DNA of 64,000 nt from Hoyosella levis (GCF_026008515.1 NZ_BQYM01000006.1:1-64000); one strand, 5' to 3'; counted from the stretch's first letter, positions 24,900 through 33,416 are shown. The notes: a model not told the origin generated them from the sequence alone. Program-made: numbers and translations.

Positions 24900-26231
24900 G
24901 TGGGCAGATCACGGACCGCGCGGGCCCACCGGGCGACCGATGAGTACTTCGGGCTGTCCGCCGAGGGCACCACTGTGCGCGCCGAGGTCGTGGGCGGCAC
25001 CACGACATTCCTCGCGATGGCGTACATCCTGTTCGTCAACCCGCAGGTCCTCGGCACCACCGGCATGGATGTCAATGCCGTGTTCGTCGCCACGGCGCTC
25101 GCCTCCGCGCTCGGCTCGCTGGTCATGGGACTGTGGGCGCGCTATCCGATCGCGCTTGCCCCCGGCATGGGGCTCAACGCCTTCTTCGCCTTCACCGTCG
25201 TGCTGGTCATGGGCATTCCGTGGCAGACCGCGCTCGCGGGAACCCTCGTCTCGGGCGTGCTGTTCTTCATCCTCGCCGTCACCGGCATCCGCGGCGTGCT
25301 GGTCAATGCGATCCCGCTGCACCTGAAGTTCGCCACGGGCGCGGGCATCGGCCTGTTCATCGCGTTCATCGGCCTCAAGAACGCCGGCATCGTCGTGGCC
25401 AGCGAGGCAACACTCGTGGGGCTCGGCGACATCTCCCGCCCGGGGACGCTGCTCGCGATCTTCGGCGTCCTCGTCACCGCCGCCTTCCTCATCCGCGGCT
25501 ACAAGGGCGGGGTCTTCTACGGGCTGCTGCTCACCGCGACGGCGGGTGTCGTGACAGGCCTGACCCCCGCGCCCGATGGGGTCGTCAGCTCCGTGCCCAG
25601 CATTGGACCGACCTTCGGCCAGGCCCTCGGCTCGCTCGACCAGCTGTGGACCACCGAGATGATCATCGTCATCCTGACCATGCTGTTCGTGGACTTCTTC
25701 GATACCTCCGGCACGCTGATCGCCGTGGCAAACCAGGCCGGGTTCCTGCACAACGGCAAGCTGCCCCGCGCCAACAAGGCACTCATGGCGGACTCGGTGG
25801 CCACCATGGGCGGCGCGGTCCTCGGCACGTCGACCACCACGTCCTATATCGAGTCGTCCTCCGGGGTCAGCGCCGGCGCCCGCACTGGCCTTGCCTCGGT
25901 GGTGACGGCCAGCTATTTCCTGCTCGCGATCTTCTTCTCGCCCTTGCTCGCGGTGATCACCCCGGAGGTGACCGCGCCCGCGCTGATCATCGTGGGCGTG
26001 CTGATGGCGCAGGCTCTCGGCGACATCGAGTGGGGCAAGCTCGAGTACGCGATCCCCGCGTTCATGACGGTCGTCGCGATGCCGCTCACCTACTCCATCG
26101 CCAACGGCATCGCGTTCGGCCTGTTCCTCTACCCGATCGTCATGGTGCTCAAGGGCCGCTGGCGGGACGTGCACCCCATCACCTACCTGCTGTTCCTCGC
26201 GGTGACGGGGTACTTCATCTGGTTGATCTAG
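24900..26231 (+). CDS. NCS2 purine permease, AzgA-like
   Basis: 443 residues from GTG 24900, with AGGAGG 5 nt upstream. The AzgA branch is shown by TTFLAMAYILFVNP, APGMGLNAFFAFTV, FATGAGIGLFIAFIGL and the loop DFFDTSGTLIAVA, with EYAIPAFMTVVAMPLTYSIANGIAFG at the end. It should import hypoxanthine, adenine or guanine with protons or sodium, complementing the catabolic block at 0.7-11 kb. About twelve membrane helices. Monocistronic or read with the PIG-L gene 92 bp downstream. Confidence 0.9.
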   Translation: MGRSRTARAHRATDEYFGLSAEGTTVRAEVVGGTTTFLAMAYILFVNPQVLGTTGMDVNAVFVATALASALGSLVMGLWARYPIALAPGMGLNAFFAFTVVLVMGIPWQTALAGTLVSGVLFFILAVTGIRGVLVNAIPLHLKFATGAGIGLFIAFIGLKNAGIVVASEATLVGLGDISRPGTLLAIFGVLVTAAFLIRGYKGGVFYGLLLTATAGVVTGLTPAPDGVVSSVPSIGPTFGQALGSLDQLWTTEMIIVILTMLFVDFFDTSGTLIAVANQAGFLHNGKLPRANKALMADSVATMGGAVLGTSTTTSYIESSSGVSAGARTGLASVVTASYFLLAIFFSPLLAVITPEVTAPALIIVGVLMAQALGDIEWGKLEYAIPAFMTVVAMPLTYSIANGIAFGLFLYPIVMVLKGRWRDVHPITYLLFLAVTGYFIWLI

Positions 26232-26323
26232 CTGCTTGGCCGCGCGCACGGCCCGATGGCCGCAACCGGCATGCCGAGGCTCATGACGGGACAGGCAGGC
26301 AGCAGTCCGGCAGGATAGCGGGG

Positions 26324-27118
26324 GTGACCACTGTCGTTTTCGTCCATGCTCACCCTGATGATGAGAGCTCGCAGACCTCCGGCTCCATGGCGCGGGCATC
26401 GCGGGACGGTCACCGCGTAGTGGTCGTCTACTGCACCAATGGCGACCACGGGGAGGTCCCCGAGGATCTCGCGCCGGGCGAGTCACTAGTGGACCGCCGC
26501 CGCGCCGAGGCCGAGGCATCCGCGCTCGCGACTGGTACGAGCCGCATCGCATGGCTCGGCTACTCCGACTCCGGCATGAACGGCTGGGAGCAGAACAACG
26601 ACCCCAGCTGCTTCCACCAGGCCGACCTCGAGGAAGCTGCCACCCGGCTCGCCAAGATCCTCGACGAGGAGCACGCCAGCATCGTCACCGGCTACGACTG
26701 GCATGGCGGATACGGCCACCCCGACCACATCAAGGTCCATGAGGTGGTCCATCGCGCCGCGAAGCTAGCCGCGCGGGCACCGCGCTTGCTCGAATCCACG
26801 TTCAACCGCGACCGCTTGCGCATGTGGCGCGATGCGCTCGTCGCGGCCGGGGAGACTCCCGATTTCGATCCCGATGCCCCCGCCGACGACGGCAACCCCC
26901 TGGGCTCCCCCGAGGCCGACATCCATTGGCAGATAGACGTCTCGGAGTTCCTCGGCCAGCGCCGGGCCGCGATGCAAGCACACGCCAGCCAGGCCACCGA
27001 TATCGGTGGCTTCATGGCGATGCCGACCGAGATCTTTGCCGCGGTCTTCGGCATGGAGTTCTACATCGAGCCGGGCCGCGCGCCCGGCATGCGCGAGGGC
27101 TGGTTCCTGGACGATTAG
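26324..27118 (+). CDS. PIG-L / MshB-like deacetylase
   Basis: 264 residues from GTG 26324. The zinc site is HAHPDDE near the N-terminus plus HPDH (GYGHPDHIKVH, about residue 129). The family removes N-acetyl groups from GlcNAc conjugates; in actinobacteria members include MshB and Mca of mycothiol metabolism, but many others have unknown substrates, and this one lacks features I can tie to either. The GTG is close to GATAGCGGG, no strong ribosome site; the frame upstream belongs to shadow sequence. Confidence 0.85.
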   Translation: MTTVVFVHAHPDDESSQTSGSMARASRDGHRVVVVYCTNGDHGEVPEDLAPGESLVDRRRAEAEASALATGTSRIAWLGYSDSGMNGWEQNNDPSCFHQADLEEAATRLAKILDEEHASIVTGYDWHGGYGHPDHIKVHEVVHRAAKLAARAPRLLESTFNRDRLRMWRDALVAAGETPDFDPDAPADDGNPLGSPEADIHWQIDVSEFLGQRRAAMQAHASQATDIGGFMAMPTEIFAAVFGMEFYIEPGRAPGMREGWFLDD

Positions 27119-27136
27119 ATCGCGCCGGGGGCTCCC

Positions 27137-27322
27137 CTAGTCGCGGTGCTCGACGAGGCAATCCGTCCCCGGGAACAGCAACGACTCGTGCCCGTCGTCG
27201 AACCGCACCCGGTACGGTGGCTCGCCGCTCGGCCCGCGCACCTCGAGGACCTCGCAGTCCTGCTCGGGGCGGCCGACGGTGGCGCTCTTGATGTGGAGGT
27301 GGTCGCCAATGACAGCGTGCAT
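27137..27322 (-). CDS. DUF1918 protein
   Basis: 61 residues. It follows the small actinobacterial DUF1918 pattern: GDHLHIKSATVGRPEQDCEVLEVRG, then PPYRVRFDDGHESLLFPGTD. The fold is a small SH3-like barrel; function unknown. GGGGAGAGACGC precedes ATG 27322. It is convergent with the PIG-L gene, 18 bp from its stop. Confidence 0.85.
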   Translation of the reverse strand: MHAVIGDHLHIKSATVGRPEQDCEVLEVRGPSGEPPYRVRFDDGHESLLFPGTDCLVEHRD

Positions 27323-27469
27323 GCGTCTCTCCCCGCGCTCGATCTGTGATCTATACCACTCCCCATTCTGGTCGTGATCGGCAGCACGAGCAATGCCAGA
27401 TCGTGTCCTGATCGAGCAGCATTCTCAGTACTTTCCTATGGCGGCGGGCCCCCGCTGCGGACACACTCG

Positions 27470-28057
27470 ATGACGATGAGACAAAGCTGGCCCGTGGCAC
27501 TGTTCGTGGGGGCGCTCGGCGTGGCCGGATGCGCCGCCTACTTCGACAGCGACCGCGGGTTCCCCAACTACACCCCGCGCACCGTCACCAACGGCTTCAA
27601 CGACGAGTACCGCGAGTGGATCCTGCGTGCCGCCGAGCAGTGCGAGGCCATCACCCCGCAACTGCTCGCCGCGCAGATCGAGGCCGAGTCCAGCTTCCGC
27701 AGCGACGCCCTCTCCCCCGCCGGCGCCATGGGGCCCTCCCAGTTCATCCCCTCCACCTGGGAGATCTGGGGAATCGACGCCGACGAGGACGGCATGGCCG
27801 ACCCCTACAGCATTCCGGACGCCATCACCGCGCAGGCCGCGTTCATGTGCGACAACCATCGCCGCGCCAGCGAGGGCGTCGCCGCCGGGCAGCTCGAGGG
27901 CGACCCCCTTGATCTCGCGCTCGCCGCGTACAACGCCGGGTTCGGTGCGGTGCAGCGCTTCGAGGGCCTCCCCGAGGGCGGCGAGTACACCACGCAGACC
28001 CGGCCCTACGTCGAGCGCATCCGGGCGCGGGAGGCCCACTACATCGGTGAGCTCTGA
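27470..28057 (+). CDS. Lytic transglycosylase-like lipoprotein
   Basis: 195 residues. The start (VALFVGALGVAGCAA) is a lipoprotein signal with Cys near 21. The mature protein is an SLT fold: catalytic Glu in AAQIEAESSFRSDALSPAGAMGPSQF, then a Trp-ended IPSTWEIWG and NAGFGAVQRFEG. It should cleave peptidoglycan between MurNAc and GlcNAc from the outer face of the membrane. An Asp-rich DADEDGMADPYS stretch could bind calcium. ATG 27470 has no clear ribosome site (ATG 27476 two codons on); the first 147 bp of gap hold no other gene. Confidence 0.85.
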   Translation: MTMRQSWPVALFVGALGVAGCAAYFDSDRGFPNYTPRTVTNGFNDEYREWILRAAEQCEAITPQLLAAQIEAESSFRSDALSPAGAMGPSQFIPSTWEIWGIDADEDGMADPYSIPDAITAQAAFMCDNHRRASEGVAAGQLEGDPLDLALAAYNAGFGAVQRFEGLPEGGEYTTQTRPYVERIRAREAHYIGEL

Positions 28058-28109
28058 GGGCTGATTGGTGCACCTTTTCGCCCCCTTCCGCAGGGCGTAG
28101 CTTGAGTAC

Positions 28110-28895
28110 ATGGAGCAAGTGCGCGCGCACGGAATCACGATCACCTGCTCCAGGGCGGGCAGCGGACCGCCACTAGTCCTTGTCCATGGCGCGGCAGGCG
28201 ACCACCGCAGCTGGACGCCCCAGCTACAGGCACTCGCTGCCGACTTCACCGTGATCGCCTGGGATGAACCGGGGGCTGGCGGCTCGGATGACGTGCCGGA
28301 GCATTTCACGGTCGCCGACTATGCGCACTGCCTCGCCGATCTCATCACGCATCTCGGTGTCGGCCCGGCCAACATCGTGGGCTTGTCCTGGGGCGGAACG
28401 CTGGTGATCGAGCTCTACCGGCACCATCCGGAACTCGTCTCCCGCATGGTCCTGGCGGATACCTACGCGGGCTGGAAAGGTTCGCTGCCCGCGGATGAGG
28501 TCAACGCCAGGGTCAACGGATTCCACGCCGCCCTCCACGGTGAAAAGTTCGACCCGACACTGCCGGGACTATTCAGCAGCGGAACCCCGAGGCAATACGA
28601 GTCGCTGCTCGCTGAGATCACCGCGAGCGTGCGCCGCAGATCCATGGCCCACGCGCTGGATCTCATGGCGGAAACCGATCAACGCGACGTCCTCCCCCGC
28701 ATCGCTGTCCCGACTCTCCTCGTGTGGGGCGCCCAGGATGCCCGGTCGCCGCTGGAGATCGTGGGCCACCAGTTCGAGCGGGCGATACCCGGAGCGCAGC
28801 TCGCGGTGATCCACGACTGCGGACACATGAGCAACCTGGAAGCACCCGACGTCTTCAATCGCTTGGTCCGCGAGTTCTGCCTCCCGCAGGCCTGA
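28110..28895 (+). CDS. Alpha/beta hydrolase
   Basis: 261 residues. HGAAGDHRSW forms the oxyanion loop, GLSWGG bears the nucleophilic Ser (about 94), Asp is in WGAQDARSP and His in IHDCGHMSN. This is the standard one-domain hydrolase fold with a short cap. The substrate is unknown; esters, lactones and C-C bonds are all possible in this family. It begins 52 bp after the transglycosylase gene. Confidence 0.85.
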   Translation: MEQVRAHGITITCSRAGSGPPLVLVHGAAGDHRSWTPQLQALAADFTVIAWDEPGAGGSDDVPEHFTVADYAHCLADLITHLGVGPANIVGLSWGGTLVIELYRHHPELVSRMVLADTYAGWKGSLPADEVNARVNGFHAALHGEKFDPTLPGLFSSGTPRQYESLLAEITASVRRRSMAHALDLMAETDQRDVLPRIAVPTLLVWGAQDARSPLEIVGHQFERAIPGAQLAVIHDCGHMSNLEAPDVFNRLVREFCLPQA

Positions 28896-28900
28896 ACCCG

Positions 28901-28944
28901 GCCAGGCTCCCCCGCCTGGCTCCCCCGCCTGCCTGGCTGGCGGG
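28901..28944. terminator. Two adjacent hairpins after the hydrolase gene
   Basis: GCCAGGC-TCCCCC-GCCTGGC (28901-28920) is followed by CCCGCC (28924-28929) and GGCGGG (28939-28944). They start 5 bp after the stop codon and probably terminate the hydrolase transcript. The 140 bp from here to the convergent MerR gene hold nothing else I recognise. Confidence 0.6.
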
Positions 28945-29091
28945 CCCCTAGCTATTGCGTGACACCGCTACCAGGTTGAGGGCACCAGCAGCGGGCCCGA
29001 ATCCAGCAGCAGCGCAGCCACGAGACCGACCCCGCCCGCGAGAAGAATCACCAGCTCCGCCCGCGGGTCGCGGATCTGTCTTCCGGGAGCA

Positions 29092-29865
29092 CTACTCGGC
29101 ACAGTTGTTCTCCGCAAGGTTGTTCTCCGCCCAGTGGATGAGGGCATCGCGGGCGTGGATGGCCCCACCATCACCGGGCGCCGCCTCGTAGTTGGCGGCG
29201 AACCGTGGGTCGTCGACATACATGCGGGCGAGTCCGATGAGGTGCTCCTTGCCGGGCGCCTTTCCCTGGTAGGCGGCGGTGAGCCATTCGACGTGGCGGG
29301 CCGCGAGCCGCTGCGCCGCATCACTGTCGGGATCGTCGCCGTCCGCGAATGATTCCTTCCATGCCTGGGCGAGGGCTCGGGTCTCTGCCATGAAGCCGGC
29401 CTTGTCCGCGGTGCTGAGGCCGCGCCACCAGCGGTCGCCGTCGGCATAGGCCTTCGCGCCCCAGCGTTGCTCCACCTCCTTCTTGTACTGGGTGTGGTCG
29501 AATCCGTCGAGCATGTCGTGTGCCATGGGGGTCGTTCCTTCCTCGTGGGTGGTGATGGTGTGCTTGACCGCGTGGATCTGCCGGGCGATGCGTTCCTGCT
29601 CGGCCTCGAGCCATCCGAGGTGGCCGCGGAGCGCGGTGATGTCCTCGTCCTGGCCGTTGAGCACGTCGGCTATCGCGGACAGGCCGAGCCCGAGCTGGCG
29701 GAGCATGAGGATCCGCTGGAGCCTCATCAGCGCGGTCGCGTCGTAGTGGCGCAATCCGCTCGATGCGGTGCGGCTCGGCGCGAGCAGGCCGATCTGGTCG
29801 TAGTGGCGCAGCGTGCGGGTGGTGATCCCGCTGAGCCGCGCGACCTCCTGGATGGGCCAGTCCAT
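29092..29865 (-). CDS. MerR-family regulator with TipAS-type ligand domain
   Basis: 257 residues. Residues 1-70 are the winged helix of MerR (IQEVARLSGITTRTLRHYDQIGLL, SSGLRHYDATALMRLQRILMLR); a dimer helix spans about 75-115. From about 125 on, the all-alpha globin-like TipAS domain shows DGFDHTQYKKEVEQRWG and the C-terminal ARMYVDDPRFAANYE. TipA-type proteins bind thiopeptides or other drugs and activate transcription. ATG 29865 follows GAGGAGG. The final residues repeat (AENNLAENNCAE). Divergent from the DJ-1 gene 283 bp away, whose promoter it may control. That gap holds no gene. Confidence 0.9.
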   Translation of the reverse strand: MDWPIQEVARLSGITTRTLRHYDQIGLLAPSRTASSGLRHYDATALMRLQRILMLRQLGLGLSAIADVLNGQDEDITALRGHLGWLEAEQERIARQIHAVKHTITTHEEGTTPMAHDMLDGFDHTQYKKEVEQRWGAKAYADGDRWWRGLSTADKAGFMAETRALAQAWKESFADGDDPDSDAAQRLAARHVEWLTAAYQGKAPGKEHLIGLARMYVDDPRFAANYEAAPGDGGAIHARDALIHWAENNLAENNCAE

Positions 29866-30148
29866 GTGCACCTCCTCGCGTGTCATTCCAGTCTGGTTTC
29901 CCCAGCCTCTTGCTGGGTACTTCCTGGGCACATCTCGACAGTAAGCGTTGACGTTGCGTCAACCGCAAGGGTTTTCCCGCGCGATGCGGCCCGGCCCTGC
30001 ACCGCCAGTGGAAACTTCTCCTCGCTGGAGCGGGAAAAGTCTCCACTGGGCATCGCATCCCAGTGAGCCAGCTGCGGCGAGAACGCCCGGTGCCAGCACC
30101 CGGCGTACGGTCGAGATCAACACAACCGCGGATGAAAGGAGTTCTGAC

Positions 30149-30697
30149 ATGGGCACATTCGATATCTCCGGCACGAGGGTGGCGTTCTTGTGCACCAATG
30201 GCGTCGAGCAGGTGGAACTGACGCGGCCCTGGCAAGCGGTGGTGGACGCTGGCGGCACGCCCGTGCTCGTCTCGCCCGAAGCGGGGAGCATCACGGCCAT
30301 GGAGAATGACTGGGACCACGCCGACTCCTTCGATGTCGACGTGGTTCTCGCGGAGGCGAGCGCCGAGCAGTTCGACGCCCTCGTCCTGCCGGGCGGAACG
30401 GTGAACGCGGACACGATGCGCCTGGCCAAGGGGGCGGCCGCGTTCGTGCGGGAGTTCTTCGAGGCGGAGAAGCCCGTCGCGGCGATCTGCCATGCCCCGT
30501 GGATCCTTATCGACGCGGGCGTGGCGAAGGGCCGGACGATGACCTCCTACAAGTCGGTGGCGCTGGACCTGATGAACGCGGGTGCGGTCTGGATCGACGA
30601 GGAGGTCGTGGCGGATGGCAGCCTGACCACGTCTCGCAGTCCTGGCGACCTGGATGCGTTCTGCGCCAAGCTCGTCGAGCGGATCTCTGCCGCGTAG
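30149..30697 (+). CDS. DJ-1/PfpI family protein
   Basis: 182 residues. The nucleophile elbow AICHAPW carries the conserved Cys (about 112), with Glu (NGVEQVEL, about 20) and His beside it. The family includes cysteine proteases, deglycases and chaperones; YhbO/PfpI-like members protect against stress. AAGGAG lies 7 nt before ATG 30149. Monocistronic, facing the MerR gene head-to-head. Confidence 0.88.
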   Translation: MGTFDISGTRVAFLCTNGVEQVELTRPWQAVVDAGGTPVLVSPEAGSITAMENDWDHADSFDVDVVLAEASAEQFDALVLPGGTVNADTMRLAKGAAAFVREFFEAEKPVAAICHAPWILIDAGVAKGRTMTSYKSVALDLMNAGAVWIDEEVVADGSLTTSRSPGDLDAFCAKLVERISAA

Positions 30698-30855
30698 CTC
30701 GCGCGCACATCACGATCTGATGATCGTTGGCTGATTCACCGGGCGGCAGCAGCGCGGATTGGTCATTGTGAGATACCCATCACTGGCAGGAAGGTGGGCA
30801 AAGCGTCCCGTAGCATTCCTGCCGGATACGACCACTCGTGCTTGGAGGCACCACC

Positions 30856-31011
30856 ATGTTCCCATCCATCATTGATTTCTCGACCCTGGGCGAGGAGCAG
30901 CTTGGTGTTGCTCCGTCCGAGATCTACGCCGCGATCTTCGACGGCCTGCTCGGTGCGGCTTCCTTCTTCCAGGACCTGCTGCCCGGCATCCTCAACATCC
31001 CCGGCGTCTGA
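30856..31011 (+). CDS. 51-residue acidic amphipathic peptide, PorA/PorH porin-like candidate
   Basis: MFPSIIDFSTLGEEQLGVAP opens a protein with six acidic residues (D7, E13, E14, E22, D29, D40) and no Lys, Arg or His at all. There is no signal peptide. Residues 22-48 form an amphipathic helix: hydrophobic at 23, 27, 28, 31, 32, 37, 38, 41, 42, 45, 46 and acidic on the other face. GGAGG sits 9 nt before the ATG, two stops follow in a row (TGATAG), and a strong terminator follows. Small size, acidity, missing signal peptide and own transcript are the marks of corynebacterial cell-wall channel peptides PorA and PorH. Sequence identity to them is not evident by eye, and PorA/PorH usually come as a pair, so this is a candidate only. 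Confidence 0.6.
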   Translation: MFPSIIDFSTLGEEQLGVAPSEIYAAIFDGLLGAASFFQDLLPGILNIPGV

Positions 31012-31029
31012 TAGCTGCAGACCACATGC

Positions 31030-31068
31030 GACGTGGGCCCGGAAGCTAGCTGCTTCCGGGCCCACGTC
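31030..31068. terminator. Strong bidirectional terminator
   Basis: GACGTGGGCCCGGAAGC (31030-31046) and GCTTCCGGGCCCACGTC (31052-31068) pair over 17 bp with a 5-nt loop, the longest perfect hairpin in the window. It ends the porin-like gene and, from the other side, the small membrane protein operon. Confidence 0.9.
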
Positions 31069-31139
31069 TCGTAGCCGGCCCCGGTTTGGACTCGGCTGGG
31101 AGGCGTCGATCAACCGGGGCGGGCAGGTTCAGTTGTGGT

Positions 31140-31352
31140 CTAGTTGCTTGGCTCCGGGATGTCGCATTGACCAACCTCTGGGTTCACGCCCGCATAGTTG
31201 AGCGGACCTGCGACCACAGTGATGGCAAGCGTGCTAATGCCTGCGCAATCCGGATTGGTGCTACTGAAGTAGCCCCGCTGCCCTGCAGCGATGGCACCCA
31301 CGATGAGCCAGATGACGACGAGCAGAGTGATGATTCCGCCAAGTCCTCGCAT
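31140..31352 (-). CDS. Small membrane protein, actinobacterial
   Basis: 70 residues: MRGLGGIITLLVVIWLIVGA is an N-terminal membrane anchor, followed by AAGQRGYF, a short extracytoplasmic part with two Cys (PDCAGIST, VGQCDIPEP) that could pair. Similar short proteins are widespread in actinobacteria with no known function. GAGGGGAGCGAG precedes the ATG. It lies 18 bp after the DUF6131 gene and is probably transcribed with it from the SigF-type promoter. Confidence 0.75.
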   Translation of the reverse strand: MRGLGGIITLLVVIWLIVGAIAAGQRGYFSSTNPDCAGISTLAITVVAGPLNYAGVNPEVGQCDIPEPSN

Positions 31353-31370
31353 GGTTCTCGCTCCCCTCTG

Positions 31371-31526
31371 CTAATACCACGTCTTACGGCCGCCTACAGG
31401 CCGCCCGATCATGCCGAGGATGGCGAGAATGACACCGATGACCAGCGCCACGATGCCCAGCGTCCACACGATCTGGATGCCGGTCAGCCATCCCACGACG
31501 AGCAGGATGATACCGAGTACGATCAT
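31371..31526 (-). CDS. DUF6131-like small membrane protein
   Basis: 51 residues, two hydrophobic helices: MIVLGIILLVVGWLTGI and a second around residues 22-40, ending GRPVGGRKTWY. This matches the small DUF6131-type proteins (Gly-Arg tail after the second helix) common in actinobacteria. AGGAGG is 9 nt upstream of ATG 31526. A promoter of the SigF type lies 50 bp upstream, so it is likely a general stress protein. Confidence 0.8.
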   Translation of the reverse strand: MIVLGIILLVVGWLTGIQIVWTLGIVALVIGVILAILGMIGRPVGGRKTWY

Positions 31527-31576
31527 GTTCCTGTCCTCCTGACTGCTTGCCGCTTTGTGGCCAGCTAAAGGGGGAG

Positions 31577-31601
31577 TACCCCGGCGCCCCCGGTGGCAAA
31601 C
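31577..31601 (-). promoter_or_regulatory. SigF/SigB-type promoter
   Basis: On the minus strand GTTT (31601-31598) is followed after 16 bp by GGGTA (31581-31577). Actinobacterial SigF/SigB promoters read GTTT-N15-17-GGGTA. It lies just behind the sigF stop and reads into the DUF6131 gene, so the module seems to feed its own sigma factor's regulon. Confidence 0.7.
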
Positions 31602-31602
31602 A

Positions 31603-32328
31603 TCACACTCGCGGTTTCGCTCGTTGTCGGAGGAATGCCAGCGCTCGAGCGAGCAAGCGGGAGACGTGTACCTGCGATATTCCCAGGTGGGCGGCGATCT
31701 CGGACTGGGTGCGATCCTCGAGGAACCTCATGCGGACGATCGTTTTCTCCCGGTCGGGCAGGATCGCTACGAACTCGGCGAGCTCCAGCCGCTGATCGGC
31801 AGCAAGGTGATCCACATCGTTGTCGTTCACGAGGTCCCCGAGGCCGGCATCGTGGTAGATGGTGCCCGCGTGCATGGCCTCGGTGATGTCGTCGATGCTG
31901 GCGCCGACAGCAATGGCGAGGTCTTGCGCGCTCGGGGTGCGGCCCAGGGACTGTGCCAGCGCAGGCAGTTCCTGCGAGATGCGCGCGCGCATCTCGTGGA
32001 TCTGGCGCGGGACCCGCACCAGGTCACGCTTGTCCCGCAGATGATGCCGGATCTCCCCCACGATGGTGGGCACGGCGAACCCGATGAAGCTGTTGCCGCG
32101 GGAGCTATCGAACCGATCCACCGCCACTACGAGCGCAAGGCTTGCCACCTGCATCACGTCATCGGGATCCTCGCCGCGATACCGGAACCGGCTCGCGATG
32201 TTGCGGGCCAGGCCAAGGCATCGTGTGACGATCTCCTCGCGCAGTTGCTCGGCGGCTGGATCGCCAGCTGGCAGGGCGGCGCGCTTCTTGAAGAGCTCGT
32301 TGACGTGCTCGATCTCAAGAGCTTCCAT
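31603..32328 (-). CDS. sigF: SigF/SigB-family RNA polymerase sigma factor
   Basis: 241 residues. Region 2 shows ASRFRYRGEDPDDVMQVASLAL and FVPTIVGEIRHHLRDK-type sequence (GFAVPTIVGEIRHHLRDK); region 3 RVPRQIHEMRARI; region 4 ends with a helix-turn-helix EIAAHLGISQVHVSRLLARAL. This is the sigma-70 group 3 SigB/SigF/SigG type, without region 1. It directs stress genes and is held by the anti-sigma factor just upstream. ATG 32328 is 2 bp after the anti-sigma stop; longer frames are shadow. Confidence 0.93.
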   Translation of the reverse strand: MEALEIEHVNELFKKRAALPAGDPAAEQLREEIVTRCLGLARNIASRFRYRGEDPDDVMQVASLALVVAVDRFDSSRGNSFIGFAVPTIVGEIRHHLRDKRDLVRVPRQIHEMRARISQELPALAQSLGRTPSAQDLAIAVGASIDDITEAMHAGTIYHDAGLGDLVNDNDVDHLAADQRLELAEFVAILPDREKTIVRMRFLEDRTQSEIAAHLGISQVHVSRLLARALAFLRQRAKPRV

Positions 32329-32330
32329 GT

Positions 32331-32726
32331 TCAGGCACTGTCGCGGCAGGCCCGGAAACCGAGCATGGCGCGCGCCCCCTCGAGCCGGTAGGCGAGGCCG
32401 GTGCTGACGCTGGCCAGGACATGCCAGCCGATGGAATCCTGGTCGGGGTGACGGGTGCCATCGTGGTCGACGCTGGCGGTGACATGGACCTCGCCAGGCT
32501 CGATCTGGAACTCGCAGAGGATCTCGCTGCCAGGGAGCGCAACCGCGATCAGCTGGGTGCATGCCTCGTCGACGGCGAGCCGCACTTCCTCCACGCTGGT
32601 CAGGTCAAGATCGGCCCGCGCGGCGACGCTCGCGGCCACGAGCCTGCCCAGGGCCAGGTAATCCGGCCGCGCGGGCACGCTCAACGCGATCGTGTCGGTC
32701 AGGCTTGTTCTTCTCGTGATGCTCAC
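32331..32726 (-). CDS. rsbW: Anti-sigma factor, RsbW/UsfX-like
   Basis: 131 residues of the GHKL-type ATPase/kinase fold. LTSVEEVRLAVDEACTQLI carries the N-box (E and N-like positions); VTASVDHDG forms the D-G1-like box and GWHVLASV-STGLAYRL follows. In this family the protein binds SigF and is released by an unphosphorylated STAS antagonist. It is the first gene of the rsbW-sigF operon. The 250-bp gap to the divergent STAS gene contains no ORF I would call; GGGTA boxes on the minus strand at about 32815 and 32775 may be SigF-type promoters. Confidence 0.85.
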   Translation of the reverse strand: MSITRRTSLTDTIALSVPARPDYLALGRLVAASVAARADLDLTSVEEVRLAVDEACTQLIAVALPGSEILCEFQIEPGEVHVTASVDHDGTRHPDQDSIGWHVLASVSTGLAYRLEGARAMLGFRACRDSA

Positions 32727-32981
32727 ACCTGCTCCCCGCTCATGGCAGCGTCGATGCTGCCTTGCTCTGGCAGAGTACCCAGGGGGCGAGCAATCTATTC
32801 CCCCTACCCATGATCAGTGCAAAAAAGACAAATCGCTCAGTGGTTCCGCTACAGGCTGTGATCCAGGTAATATTAGTTTCTGGTTGAGCACACAGCCTTG
32901 TTGGGACGCGCACTGGCACGTCTCGTGTCCTCGCTAGTCGAGTGCTCGCTCCCAGTCGTCAGCACTTCGATGGGAGGCCCC

Positions 32982-33416
32982 ATGAGAAGCTCGATGCAGG
33001 GAAAGCACGTCACCGCGGCAGGTCGCGCACCCACCATGATCACCTTAGTCGGTGACGTTGACACGCAGCGGATCGGTGATCCAAGGTCGTGGGCGTCCCG
33101 GCATGCTCCATGGATCTGCCCCCCGCATTGCATCATTGATCTGACCAAGGCCACGTTCCTCGGCTCCGCGGGCATCGCGGCGGTGATCGCGCTAGCCATG
33201 GACCTGCGTGACCGGGGTGGCTGCTGCGTGGTCGTCGCTGATCGCCCGCTCCGCCACATCCTGTCCGTTACCGGCGCTGATCGGAAGGTGACCGTCATGA
33301 GCACGCTCCGCGACTCCCAGCAATACATCGCGCGATTCGTCGAGGCCGGCCGCATCGGTGCGCTGCTCGACGCGGCCGAGCGCGACCGCTGCCGGCATCC
33401 GGCGAACCGGCCATGA
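32982..33416 (+). CDS. STAS-domain anti-sigma factor antagonist
   Basis: About 144 residues. The STAS core shows ITLVGDVDTQRIGDP, IIDLTKATFLGSAGIAAVIALA, with the Ser of GSAGIA as the likely phosphorylation site (FLDSxG-type in RsbV), then GCCVVVADRPL. It may counter the RsbW-like protein encoded divergently. Start choice: ATG 32982 after GGGAGG (spacing short); ATG 32970 and 32994 are alternatives. Its stop overlaps the next ATG (ATGA), so it is co-translated with the GAF-ANTAR protein. Confidence 0.82.
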   Translation: MRSSMQGKHVTAAGRAPTMITLVGDVDTQRIGDPRSWASRHAPWICPPHCIIDLTKATFLGSAGIAAVIALAMDLRDRGGCCVVVADRPLRHILSVTGADRKVTVMSTLRDSQQYIARFVEAGRIGALLDAAERDRCRHPANRP

